DNA of 64,000 nt, taken from the NCBI GenBank assembly GCA_949825065.1, contig OX463842.1, forward strand, positions 33,288,727 to 33,352,726, in the 5' to 3' direction. The notes beneath the pieces were generated by a model. That model did no database searches. It was not told where the DNA came from and saw only the letters and a program-made list of their open reading frames with translations. Both the position numbers and the translations under genes were made by a program. This document shows positions 54,709-64,000 of the stretch, piece by piece. This DNA is from Odontocerum albicorne. Its lineage: Eukaryota; Arthropoda; Insecta; Trichoptera; Odontoceridae. Position 1 is the first letter of the stretch; each line of letters opens with the position of its first letter.

Positions 54709-55029
54709 TATTTTAAGTGAAATCACTTTCCTTTGAATCAATAGACCACACACTTCCGTTGAAAAATGATACCAGTAGACCTAAAAATTTCTCTCGTAAC
54801 AAACCGATATAATTTCGCCTGAAGAAAGACGGGTTAGATTGTTGAAATACGTGTTACATTGATACGGTTGTAATTAATTGTTTAAAAATGTATTTAATTT
54901 TTAAATTTTACTTTTGAATAAACAGGCTGTTAATTTGTACAAAATTTATGTCCTGATATTCTCAATCAATTAAATAGTTTTTTATTTCCTCGTGTCAACT
55001 TTATAATTTGACGATTATACCTTTTTTGT
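54709..55029. other. spacer
   Basis: No gene or repeat recognised. Confidence 0.5.
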
Positions 55030-56135
55030 AATTTGTTTTTATCAAACACTGTTTATTCCACTTTTTTGTGACGGTATAACCCTACCGGTTTCAAGGCTTT
55101 CACCTCATCTTCAGGGGAGCGCAAACAAGACTAAATGCTGTTTGAACTGGTACTGATATACACGCTTCAACGGTTGGGGGCTGAGGGGTGAGGGAGGCAT
55201 GAGACAATTTCGGCCAAGAGCGGAGAGATTTTTGGGAAATAACTGTTCAACAGATGTTCGGATCGGTGTACTGACTAAGAAATTTCTAGGGCCTCTAATC
55301 TGTCCAATTTATTTCCGTTACTACTGATATGTAAGAATTTGGCATCATCGATAGAAAATGTATGGTTTTCACGGTGACAATGATTAGCCATTTCAGAATA
55401 AATTAGAGGATTTGTTAAGGCGGATTTGTGTTCACGAAATCTCTTTTCAAAAGATCTTCCTGTCTTTCCTATATAGAAATTATCACAGTCAGCACATAAA
55501 AGTTTATACACACCACTGTTGCTAAGTATTCCATTTTTGCCTTTCCCATTAAATAAGAGTTTCCGGAGATTAAAATTAGTGTAAAAAGCTGGCTTTATGT
55601 GGTTATTTCATATGATATGTTTTTTTATAAATAGGACTTTGCTCCATATATAGGTATGCTTATAGGTGTCGTTAAATATATAATCTTTTATAAGTTTCTT
55701 TTTTGTTTTGTTTTTTAAAAGTGAATCAATGAGGCTTCCAGGATAGCCATTATCTGTAGCAATGTTTTTGATGGTTATTAATTCCTTTTTAAAATTGTCG
55801 TCGGTTAATGGGACATTGAGCAAACTATGAAGCATACAGTTAAATGCGGCGAATTTATGGTTATTAGGATGGTTGGAAGTTGCTGGAATTATAGAGTCTG
55901 AATAAGTATTTTTCCTATATACTCGTATATCAAAGTCAAATGTGCCATTTTTCCGAGATAATGTTAGGTCCAAGAAATTTTATTTTCCGTCCTGTTCTGT
56001 GTCTAGTGTAAATTTTATAAAACTTTCTATAGAATTTAAATATTTAAGAAATTGGTGTAATTGTATATCGGTACCCGTCCAAATACAAAGAATGTCATCT
56101 GCATACCTAAACCAGCACAAAACATTTTTAGTTAA
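55030..56135 (-). mobile_element. Penelope-like retroelement, left copy, 5'-truncated
   Basis: This copy runs from RT motif C at its 5' end (56135) to the 3' UTR. That UTR has AACCGGTAGGGTTATACCGT in reverse near 55072-55095, then AATAAACAGTGTTTGATAAA in reverse. It abuts a second copy in opposite orientation at about 56136-56141. Confidence 0.88.
55275..56130 (-). pseudogene. Penelope-like RT (C-terminal) and GIY-YIG endonuclease
   Basis: The minus strand encodes WFRYADDILCIWTGTD with the reverse-transcriptase YADD pair (56105-56094) and then an in-frame TAA (55982-55980). It continues with LDLTLSRKNGTFDFDIRVYR, HKFAAFNCMLHSLLNVPLTD and IATDNGYPGSLIDSLL (55973-55608), the RT thumb and linker typical of Penelope. 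After a small deletion and stop near 55610 comes the GIY-YIG endonuclease (55511-55275): VYKLLCADCDNFYIGKTGRS with the Y, YIG and two Cys, then the catalytic-type Arg and REHKSAL. A TAG at the end of LEALEIS (where the right copy has AAG, Lys) removes the last 40 or so residues. Confidence 0.88.
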
Positions 56136-56141
56136 AAAAAA

Positions 56142-56895
56142 TAGCTACAAATAATGGCTATCCTGGAAGCCTCATTGATTCACTTTTAAAAAACAAAACA
56201 AAAAAGAAACTTATAAAAGATTATGTATTTAACGACACCTATAAGCATACCTATAAATGGAGCAAAGTTCTATTTATGAAAAGCATACTATATATGAAAT
56301 AACCAAAAATATTCCGAGTCACATAAAGCCAACTTTTTACACTAATTTTAATCTCCGGAAACTCTTATTTAATGGGAAAGGCAAAAATGGAATACTTAGC
56401 AACAGTGGTGTGTATAAACTTTTATGTGCTGACTGTGATAATTTCTATATAGGAAAGACAGGAAGATCTTTTGAAAAGAGATTTCGTGAACACAAATCTG
56501 CCTTAACAAATCCTCTAATTTATCCTGAAATGACTAATCATTGTCACCGTGAAAACCATACTTTTTCTATCGATGATGCCAAATTCTTACATATCAGTAG
56601 TAACGGAAATAAATTGGACAGATTAGAGGCCCTAGAAATTTCTAAGTCAGTACACCGATCCGAACATCTGTTGAACAGAAATTATCCCATGCCTCCCTCA
56701 CCCCTCAGCCCTCAACCGTTGAAGCGTGTATATCGGTACCAGTTCGAACAGCCTTTAGTCTTGTTTGCGCTCTCCTGAAAATGAGGTGAAAGCCTTGAAA
56801 CCGGTAGGGTTATACCGTCACAAAAAAGTGGAATAAACAGTGTTTGATAAAAATAAATTACAATGTCTTTAAACCTCCACAGCGTTAATGCCTTA
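56142..56895 (+). mobile_element. Penelope-like retroelement, right copy, 5'-truncated
   Basis: It starts inside the linker region (GCTACAAATAATGGCTATCC) and runs through the endonuclease to the 3' UTR (GAAACCGGTAGGGTTATACC, AATAAACAGTGTTTGATAAA). It ends with a block to about 56895 that is also present in the fragment at 21366. It is inverted relative to the left copy. Confidence 0.85.
56257..56778 (+). pseudogene. Penelope-like GIY-YIG endonuclease, C-terminal part
   Basis: The 173-codon frame encodes the C-terminal half of a Penelope-like polyprotein. It has ITKNIPSHIKPTFYTNFNLR (linker), GVYKLLCADCDNFYIGKTGR (GIY-YIG core with CADC), FEKRFREHKSALTNPLIY, NHCHRENHTFSIDDAKFL, and a tail ending VLFALS. 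In Penelope elements this nuclease nicks the target for reverse transcription. Upstream (56146-56256) the reading continues in another frame (GYPGSLIDSLLKNKTKKK), so a frameshift near 56270 and the missing RT domain make it inactive. Unlike the left copy, it is open to the natural end. The ATG at 56257 is internal and not a true start. Confidence 0.88.
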
Positions 56896-57167
56896 ACTAT
56901 AAACAACGTATAGCTTTTTTCGATTACAAGTAACACGAGTAGCCCAGCGCGTCCCCCAGAAGAATGTCCCGATGATTGAGTTCCAGTGCTTCCTGCTGGC
57001 GGTCTATTTGCGGGCCCAGCCAATAAGGGGACTGATTTACCGTCGCACTACTATTGGTCCATTGTTTGTCTTTATGTATTTTTTTCTCATATTTCATTTT
57101 TAAAAATAAACTATAACGTGACACTAAAAATACTTTCTTATTAATTAAAAATTTTGAGAAAAAAATA

Positions 57168-57262
57168 TTACCGACTGAAATACTTCTGACAATTAAAATA
57201 TTACCGACTGAAATACTTCCGCCAATTAAAATATTACCGACTGAAATACTTCCGCCAACTAA
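57168..57262. repeat. 33-bp minisatellite, three units
   Basis: TTACCGACTGAAATACTTCC starts at 57168, 57201 and 57234 with an exact 33-bp period. The minus strand therefore reads an 11-residue repeat (SISVGNILIGG) within a 130-codon frame (57316-56924) that has no recognised function. Confidence 0.88.
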
Positions 57263-57384
57263 AATAAAACCTAGACGTATCACACAAACATCGCTCACAA
57301 ATATTTTATTGAGCAACTACCGGACACCTCAAACATTAACTAATCGATATGAAAATCTCTGACTCTTAAACTAATTCGAGATTT

Positions 57385-57455
57385 ACTGGGAATCAAACCT
57401 CTAAGTATTCAGTTTGACAAATTTTCCTACTACATGCATTAGATCACGACACCGA
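57385..57455 (-). mobile_element. possible degenerate tRNA-like SINE head
   Basis: GGGAATCAAACCT and, 40 bp on, ACATGCATTAGATCACGAC resemble a reversed B-box and A-box. No family tail is visible. This is a weak call. Confidence 0.35.
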
Positions 57456-60290
57456 TTTAACTTGTGAAACCATTTTCTTTTCATTTTTATGTCATATATT
57501 CGGACTTAAGAAGTGCCCGAGTTATATTTTAAATAATGTATTCAAAATATTAATTAAAAAAATCATATAAGTGATCTTTTTATTTTTCGTCAAGTTAGCG
57601 ATTAGCTTATGCTTCTATAGTTAGTTGTCGTTTAGTTATATGACAATATCGATGTTTATTTGATCCTGAATACAAATCGCACGTATTATTTGCATTGCTG
57701 ACTACTTATTTCACAATAGAAAATGATAAATGATACATATAATATATCAAATTGAATCATGTCAGCTCTACATTAGAATGAAACCCCGAGAAGCTTAAAT
57801 TATGGTATGAAAATATAAAGTTGCATACATAAAGATGATATTAAAAGTATAGCAAGTAGCATATTTCTGTAATTGTATGTTCCAGTATCATCCTCCTAAA
57901 TCGATAGCTATTTTCAAATATTTAGAATAAATTTTAATGTTCCTTTTCAGGTTAATGATTATTTTCTATAAATTCTGTAATTCGAAGTATTTTCCAGCGT
58001 TTTCTTTAATTTAATATTTGAATAATTTGCTCGTGTATTTAATACTAGCCAAACTTGATATTTTCATCATTTTTCTATACCTTTACTGATATGGACTGTA
58101 GACATTGATCGAATATAATATAAACACAGCTTGTCTTGCATTTTAAACAAGTTTTAGACCAATTTCGTCCAAGTTGCCTCCATCTACTTAGGAAGGATAA
58201 CTTGGAATGGTTTCAAGTTAAGAAAGCCCGAAACGGAAAAGTGTCCTGATAGCCTTTGGGATCTGCGTGGCTTAATCTATATTATAAACAGTTTGCTGCC
58301 TAAATTTGAAGCGATTTTCAGACGTGATAATCTTATTAAGCGTTTAATTGATTTCTTAGATCTTTAGCGCTTCATTTGTATTCTAGTCAGATCCTCTAGT
58401 ATCTTCGTATTAACATAACATCCTGTTTTACGTGTCTTTGGATAGGCCAGATGTTGGCGGACGATCTTTTCCCCTCATCGAGAATGTGAAACCTTATAAC
58501 TTATTTCATATAAGTTTTATTCACTTTAAGATTATCAGACGTCCTGCTATTACTAAAACCTTTTAAATTGCTATGAATCTTTTTAATTAGTAAATATTTT
58601 TTGGTTTACAGTAAAGAAAATTCATTCAAAGGATATATATTATTGAATGTATTTATTAACTGCCCTTTTTTTAAATTAAGCCTGTGTTTCCGTAAATTAT
58701 ATAATATAATATAATGCGGTGTAATGAAGTGAATTTTATTCTGGTCCACTGATAATAGAGCATGGATTGTTATTTTATTTTTTCTTAATCACAATGTATC
58801 TAAATATCTAAAAAAAACAACGAAAATAAAACTAACTAACAATAAATTACAAAACAGCACATGCTTAAAAAAATAGCAGTTATTAAAAACAATATAACAT
58901 ATGCTCAACACAATCTGTTGCAGAGAAATGTGTTAAATTATTGTTCCTGGATAAACATTATTGGATAGAAATACGTTAGTCAGTTGGTTGGGGATAAGTA
59001 GATAATTAAGTAGAGGTGGTGTGCCAATTTAAGAATTTCAATTATATCAGTTTCTTATTATGGGTATCCAATACATTTATATATAGTAAAATTGCTTGTA
59101 TGTATTATTTTAAAACGACACTTAATGATTTACGACTGACTCAATAATAATATATTTATTTTCTCTATCGTTTTCGTATATTTTATTATAACAAACAATA
59201 AATGGAATTTAAGTTGTTCGAAATAATCACAAAATACGATATAATATGTAAATTGTTTCTCCTATTCTAAGATAAATATTAACAAATTTCTTCACCTCTC
59301 AAATAACTGATGCATCTTTTTCCATTTGCTTAAGGTTCTAAATTTTATTTTCCGAAAGCAATGCATGCAACATTGTTAAAAAGATAAAAACATAATTTGC
59401 AATTTCGGAACAATTACGTAAAATTTTAATTTTAAGAAATATTAGATAAAATCTTTTTATTTTCCAGTCTCAAAAAATAATTAAATACGAGTACATAACC
59501 AGTTAAATTACAGATTATTTGCTTTTTGTTTCAAGAATTACATAGAAGTTGTAATTATTTTTCAAGCTGATAATTTCAATTTTGGAAAAATAACTTGAAC
59601 GAATTGAAAAGTTTTTCAAGAACAATAATTGAACATAATTGTACTGAAACTTTGTCGATATTATAACCTTTTTCAAGAAGTCTAAAAAAAGTTAAAGCAA
59701 TTAACCTAGTTATTGTTCCATACTTCCGCAGGTTACAACATATACAGAATCTTCATTCCTTTTTACTTTGAATCGTGTTATTAAAAATACACACGTCTCA
59801 TTTAAATATGCTTGTAACAAAAAAATATTAATTTAATTAATTGTTCCATTATCAATAAATTAAGTTATTGAGAATTTAATTAAAATAACTCCAATACGGT
59901 GTGTTTTATTTTATTGAAGCCCAACCATTTTTCGACATTGTCTGGTTTTGTTTCTTCATTTTCCTTATAATGTTCGTTTTGGTTTAATCGAACCATTTTG
60001 GCACTATTTTCCTATATGTCTTACATTTTTAAGCATATAATGTATTAATTTTTTGAATGAAATAAATTTTTTCATACACCAATTTTCAGTATTCAAACGC
60101 GTTTAACTTATTACAATGAAATCACGTTCGATAGTAAAAAAAAATTGTGAACGAATGTTAGTGTCCAAACATTCACGAAATCGCAAGAAAAGGGTAAAGG
60201 GCATTTGTTAATATGACAAGGCAATCTATTTTATTCATATTGGTAGTTTTATCTGCTTATAATTTATCTTGATGAACAACAAACAATAAC
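57456..60290. other. long AT-rich stretch, no gene seen
   Basis: No coding sequence or known repeat recognised on either strand. The block 58140-58480 is slightly less AT-rich but unassigned. Confidence 0.5.
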
Positions 60291-60460
60291 GTCCTCCGTG
60301 ACCTAGTAGGTATGATATCTGCCTTCTAACCTGGGGGTTCAGGGTTGAATTTCCGTTGATACTCGATTTTTTTAAGGAGTTCTAATCTGGTTTACACTTG
60401 CGGCCTATTCAACATCTTTTTGGGTGGCAATAGACCCACCTGGTTGCACAGTTTATAACG
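60291..60460 (+). mobile_element. tRNA-derived SINE copy
   Basis: Head GTCCTCCGTGACCTAGTAGG and CTGCCTTCTAACCTGGGGGT, B-box region (CAGGGTTGAATTTCC), ATACTCGATTTTTTTAAGGA body, and tail GGCAATAGACCCACCTGGTT then GCACAG. It stops about 25 bp before a LINE fragment. Confidence 0.82.
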
Positions 60461-60485
60461 AAAGAGTAATACTCGAGAAAAAAAT

Positions 60486-61140
60486 CGACTATGACATGTA
60501 AGTAGAGCTTACTCTAGACTGCGTATAAAGATGTTTGACAATCTAGACATACACAAATCAACTAGAATAAAAGTATACATGGCGTATATTTTGCCATCTC
60601 TGATGTATATATGTAAAACTTTATCGCTGTATGAATGTGAAAAAATGACCATTTATAGAAGGTACTTCAAAATTTTGGATAAGTTTCATCAGATATACTT
60701 GCGTCTTGTCTTCAATATGAATTGGCAGCGAAAATGCACAGAAGTAAGCGTTCTTGATAAGGCTTAGACAACCAGCATATAAGCATTTATAATTCACAGC
60801 AACTTCGATGGGCAGGACAAGTTAAATTACTAGTTTATCAAATTTTCAAGCAGCAACTGTTCTCGGAATTTATGTTGGGGAAAAAAGACTAAGTTAGTCC
60901 AAAAAAGAGGTGCAAAAACAGCATTAAGTTTATTCTAACGCTGCGGGGTATTCATACCCAGAGCTGGGTTGCAGCGACACAGGAGCACTTTAAGTGTAGA
61001 GGCACCATAACTGAAGGCGAAACACTTTTTGAGACTACGAGACATGACCGTGAGGGTGTACGGATCCAGGATTGTACTTCTAAGCCAGCCACCTTGGCGT
61101 ACTCTAAGGTCACAGAAGGATGCAACACAATATAACTTAA
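60486..61140 (+). pseudogene. non-LTR retrotransposon ORF2 C-terminal fragment
   Basis: In the first frame (60531-60767): TRIKVYMAYILPSLMYICKT, then YRRYFKILDKFHQIYLRLVF with NMNWQRKCTEVSVL. This is the segment after the RT that in LINEs reads LPTLLYGCETW and FHQRCLRxIxxIxWxD. Past a frameshift it continues SQQLRWAGQVKLL, KQQLFSEFMLGKKRLS, KKRCKNSIKF and then GIHTQSWVAATQEHFKCRGT and GETLFETTRHDREGVR, the usual extreme C terminus. Stops and frameshifts make it inactive. The minus-strand frames at 60935-61164 are shadows. Confidence 0.78.
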
Positions 61141-61837
61141 CGTTTGTATATAACAATAAAACAAATTTTAGAATACGGTTTAGCCGTTAATTCTTTAGGT
61201 AATTTAATACAATTCATTTTGGTTTTCAATAAAGATTTTTCACCACTGCGTATAGTTGCGCTAAGAATATGATTTACAAATGGAGACTCCGTTTACGGGA
61301 AAACAATTAATGAATTCGGTTTTGGAACCTTTCGAGCTTTAATAGATGGTAATATTTAGAAGTCAACACCGAAGCCTTTGTATTGAACCATGTTTTATGG
61401 AAATAATTGCTTAATTAAAATAAATTTGAAAGCGAAGTTTCCCGGTAACCGCCATCATTTATTTTCCTTTTTAACTTATTCAATTTCAACATTCATAACG
61501 CAACGCCCCTCCCTATTCATAAAGTTCCTCGATTTAATGTGCCTTTTATTTAGCAACTTTAACCTTATATCTCAATGAAACTCCCATTTTTGATAATTAT
61601 TTAATAATACAATATTTGTTTCAAAGCAATTATTAATTAGCCGAAAATAATAAATAGTCATACATTTTTTTAATTAAAACAAATAGATTTACTAAATAAA
61701 TGAGAATCGTCATTTGGATCCACTCATATGTTAGGAAGTATTAAACGGGGGAATAAAAAAATCGATATGTCTTATACGTTTACTTTCCACTTCATTACTT
61801 TCTATCTCTTTTATTCCATGGTATTTATTCTTCAGCA
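61141..61837. other. AT-rich, no gene seen
   Basis: Nothing recognised. Confidence 0.5.
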
Positions 61838-62055
61838 CACCTGAAGCTAAATGGTCTAGTTGATAAGACGCCTGTTTTCCATCCCTGGGGTGGCAGGATC
61901 GATTGCCATTGATACTTGATTTTTTTCAAAATGGGGTTTCACTGTGGTTTTCTTTTTAGGATTCTATAACGTCGTTCTGGTTAGTTGGAAGAGAGTGCCT
62001 TATAAGTAAACTTGCTCGGTTGTACCGTATACAACAGAGATGTTGTAATACGATT
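61838..62055 (+). mobile_element. tRNA-derived SINE copy
   Basis: Head CTAAATGGTCTAGTTGATAA and GACGCCTGTTTTCC, B-box (AGGATCGATTGCC), TACTTGATTTTTTTCAAAAT, GGTTTTC body, GTTCTGGTTAGTTGGAAGAG and a diverged tail with TTGCTCGGTTGTACCGTATA. Confidence 0.8.
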
Positions 62056-63540
62056 CAAAGCAAAATATATGTTATGTTTTTTTCCGTTATCTTAGATTTT
62101 TGCATATAATTGGTATGAGAGATAGAGCAGAAATAAAGAACAAAATCATACAACTCAGTTTATTTTCATTTCGACCCCATATCGTATTTCCTAAGCTTCG
62201 AAATGTTCTTGAAAAATACGAGTAATTTGGTAATTCCTCCTCCACTATCAAGGTTATTACTTTTTTTCAAAGCCATTGAAAGTTCCAGCTTCATTCTCAA
62301 TAAATCATAGACCTTTAAGGTTTTAACATTTTCCATTTACTTTCTGTCCACAAAATATACAAAAATAACCGCCCTCCAAAAAACTCTTATGTGTTTTCAC
62401 CAACAAAAAGTTTATTTTACATCATGTTGTAGATGGACCATATTTGTGAACCAAATATTTGGATCGTGTCGTTTCCTTCACATGAGATTTCCCAAAATAA
62501 GAGGATTTTCGCCCTATTTCCGTCGATACACTTCCATTTAAGAAATGATTCGAAACATACCGATGCTTATTTGAACGATAAATTTCCGAGTCACCGGCAA
62601 AATCGATGGGAAAGAATTTATTTTGTTTTCAGTGTTTCACGTCACCGAAATCAGTGTTTTAAAATACGTCTATAAATTTTTCTTGTACCGTAAATTTCAT
62701 CTGTAAATTTAAAAAGGTTTTCTTAAGCCCGCAAAGAGACGTGGCAATTTTCTTTCAAAGTTTATGAGTAATCCACAAATCGTCTACCTGGAGCGGCAAG
62801 TGGAAAGGTTTTTGAAGAATTATTACTGCGAAAGATGTGGAATCAAAAAAAAGTTTTCACGCGTTAAAACTTGATATTTTTAAGAAGTGACTTTAATAAA
62901 TAAAGTGTTAAATATTTTTTAATCTTTTAGTGTATATTAATTCAAGCTGATACTTCCATCAATTTTATTTTATTTTACATTTGATACATACGTGACCCAA
63001 TACATGAAATAAAATGCATAGTACGAGAAAAAAATTACCAAAATAATAACTACAGAAACGATAATACTTATGTTTCGATGTAAAATGGCTCAATTATGCC
63101 TACAAAGTTTTAAAAGCAGTTCTATAAGAAGTTCAACGTTTTATAAACAGTTCTATCCTGAATTAATCCACCGAGGTATGAGAGATATAAATATTTGAAA
63201 ATTCATTTAACAAGTCATTCCGGGTGCGAATTGTGACGCTCTTAATATTTTAGTTCATGAATACGGCATTGCAAACAATCTTAAGTCACGATGGTGTGAA
63301 TAGTTTCCAGGTAGATTAAACAAAAGATTGTTCATTAATAATGTATCTAGTTGAACAATGTTTTTTTTCTTTTTTCCATTGAAATTTACTCCTTTTGATT
63401 TTCCAAGCTTCTTTCTCCAAATTCCCGTACCAGGAATCAATTTCTGTACGGGTATTTTTTTAAAAACTATTCTGTGTTTTTCAACACTGTTTTCGTTTGT
63501 ATCGATAAAAAATATTGTGTTGTATTTTATTTTTGTTTTA
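62056..63540. other. AT-rich, no gene seen
   Basis: Short open frames (62433-62675, 63358-63564) without recognised domains. Confidence 0.45.
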
Positions 63541-63632
63541 TACAGTAAATCTGGCGCGATGTAACGAGGCCTTAAGTGAATATCAAACTGGAAACCTTTT
63601 TGAAAAAATTGGACGACAGGAATCGAACCAGC
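63541..63632 (-). mobile_element. SINE fragment
   Basis: TTAAGTGAATATCAAACTGG and AAACCTTTTTGAAAAAATTG followed by a B-box AGGAATCGAACC; the A-box side is absent. Confidence 0.65.
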
Positions 63633-64000
63633 TTAAATTCTCTTTTATATATAATTAAAATTATATAGAGTTTATAATAAAAAAATATCTAACCTTAAAA
63701 TGTTATCATAGCAATTGTATCAGTTACCACATTGGTATACCTTGATGATTTTACATCCGGTCTAGGAATATTCGGATGTCACAGGACGGATGGATAGAAG
63801 CGGCCCCCCGTCAGCTTAAATGTATTCTGATTCAATTTAGCGAGGTTAATTCACGTTCATATATCTGTTCGTCTCATTTTTAATACACCGTATATATGAT
63901 CGTCAAGTCTGTAACCTGTGTTTGCATTTAAAATATAAACGATGCGTCCTTGACATTTTTTTGTTTTGCTTGAATTACAACACATAATATAGTTTTAAGA
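63633..64000. other. AT-rich window end
   Basis: No gene recognised. A patch near 63760-63830 (CGGATGTCACAGGACGGATG, AGCGGCCCCCCGTCAGC) is GC-richer but unassigned. Confidence 0.45.

Noticed and set aside
56924..57316. 130-codon minus-strand frame with SISVGNILIGG repeats
   Set aside because: Explained by the 33-bp minisatellite; no recognisable domain outside the repeat.
60935..61164. Two minus-strand open frames
   Set aside because: The plus strand here encodes the C terminus of a non-LTR retrotransposon (SWVAATQEHFKCRGT), so these are antisense shadows.

Overview
The window is AT-rich eukaryotic DNA, and its mobile elements point to an insect or another arthropod. I base this on several mariner lineages, a Transib element, hAT elements with a BED finger, a Penelope-like retroelement, arthropod-type non-LTR retrotransposon tails and a high-copy tRNA-derived SINE. 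I could not fix the order or species. I found no host protein-coding gene that I can support firmly, no true tRNA or rRNA gene, no bacterial-type operon and no CRISPR array. It reads as intergenic or intronic DNA filled by successive waves of transposons, most of them broken.

Layout. 0-6 kb: the 3' part of a mariner, an apparently intact mariner (1038-2324), a palindromic mariner made of two opposed 5' halves (2555-3504), an 84-bp minisatellite (4259-4678) and a decayed mariner on the minus strand (5529-5860). 6-15 kb: mostly plain AT-rich sequence with SINE copies, a 259-bp near-perfect palindrome (8525-8783) and one weak candidate for a secreted-peptide exon (13639). 15.6-20.1 kb: a decayed hAT transposon with imperfect 8-bp target duplications, into which a Transib (RAG1-related) element has inserted with an exact 5-bp duplication. 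20-44 kb: SINEs, non-LTR retrotransposon fragments, Penelope 3' ends, short Tc1/mariner deletion derivatives and two more mariner relics. 45-55 kb: a rosa-like mariner; a 1-kb hAT derivative with an exact 8-bp duplication lying inside the terminal repeat of a small Tc1/mariner element; a MITE inside a mariner inside a tandem duplication; and one more internally deleted mariner. 55-57 kb: two Penelope-like copies joined head to head. 57-64 kb: AT-rich sequence with SINE copies and the C-terminal end of a non-LTR retrotransposon.

How the parts relate. The transposons do not work together with host genes. The useful content is their relative age and nesting. The Transib is younger than its hAT host, the 1-kb hAT is younger than the Tc1/mariner it split, and the MITE is younger than the mariner it sits in. 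Only the mariner at 1038-2324 keeps an open transposase frame with both terminal repeats and all three catalytic aspartates. A tRNA-derived SINE family has about sixteen recognisable copies on both strands. Many short perfect inverted repeats and a strongly over-represented 8-mer, TACGAGTA, have no obvious explanation from these elements.
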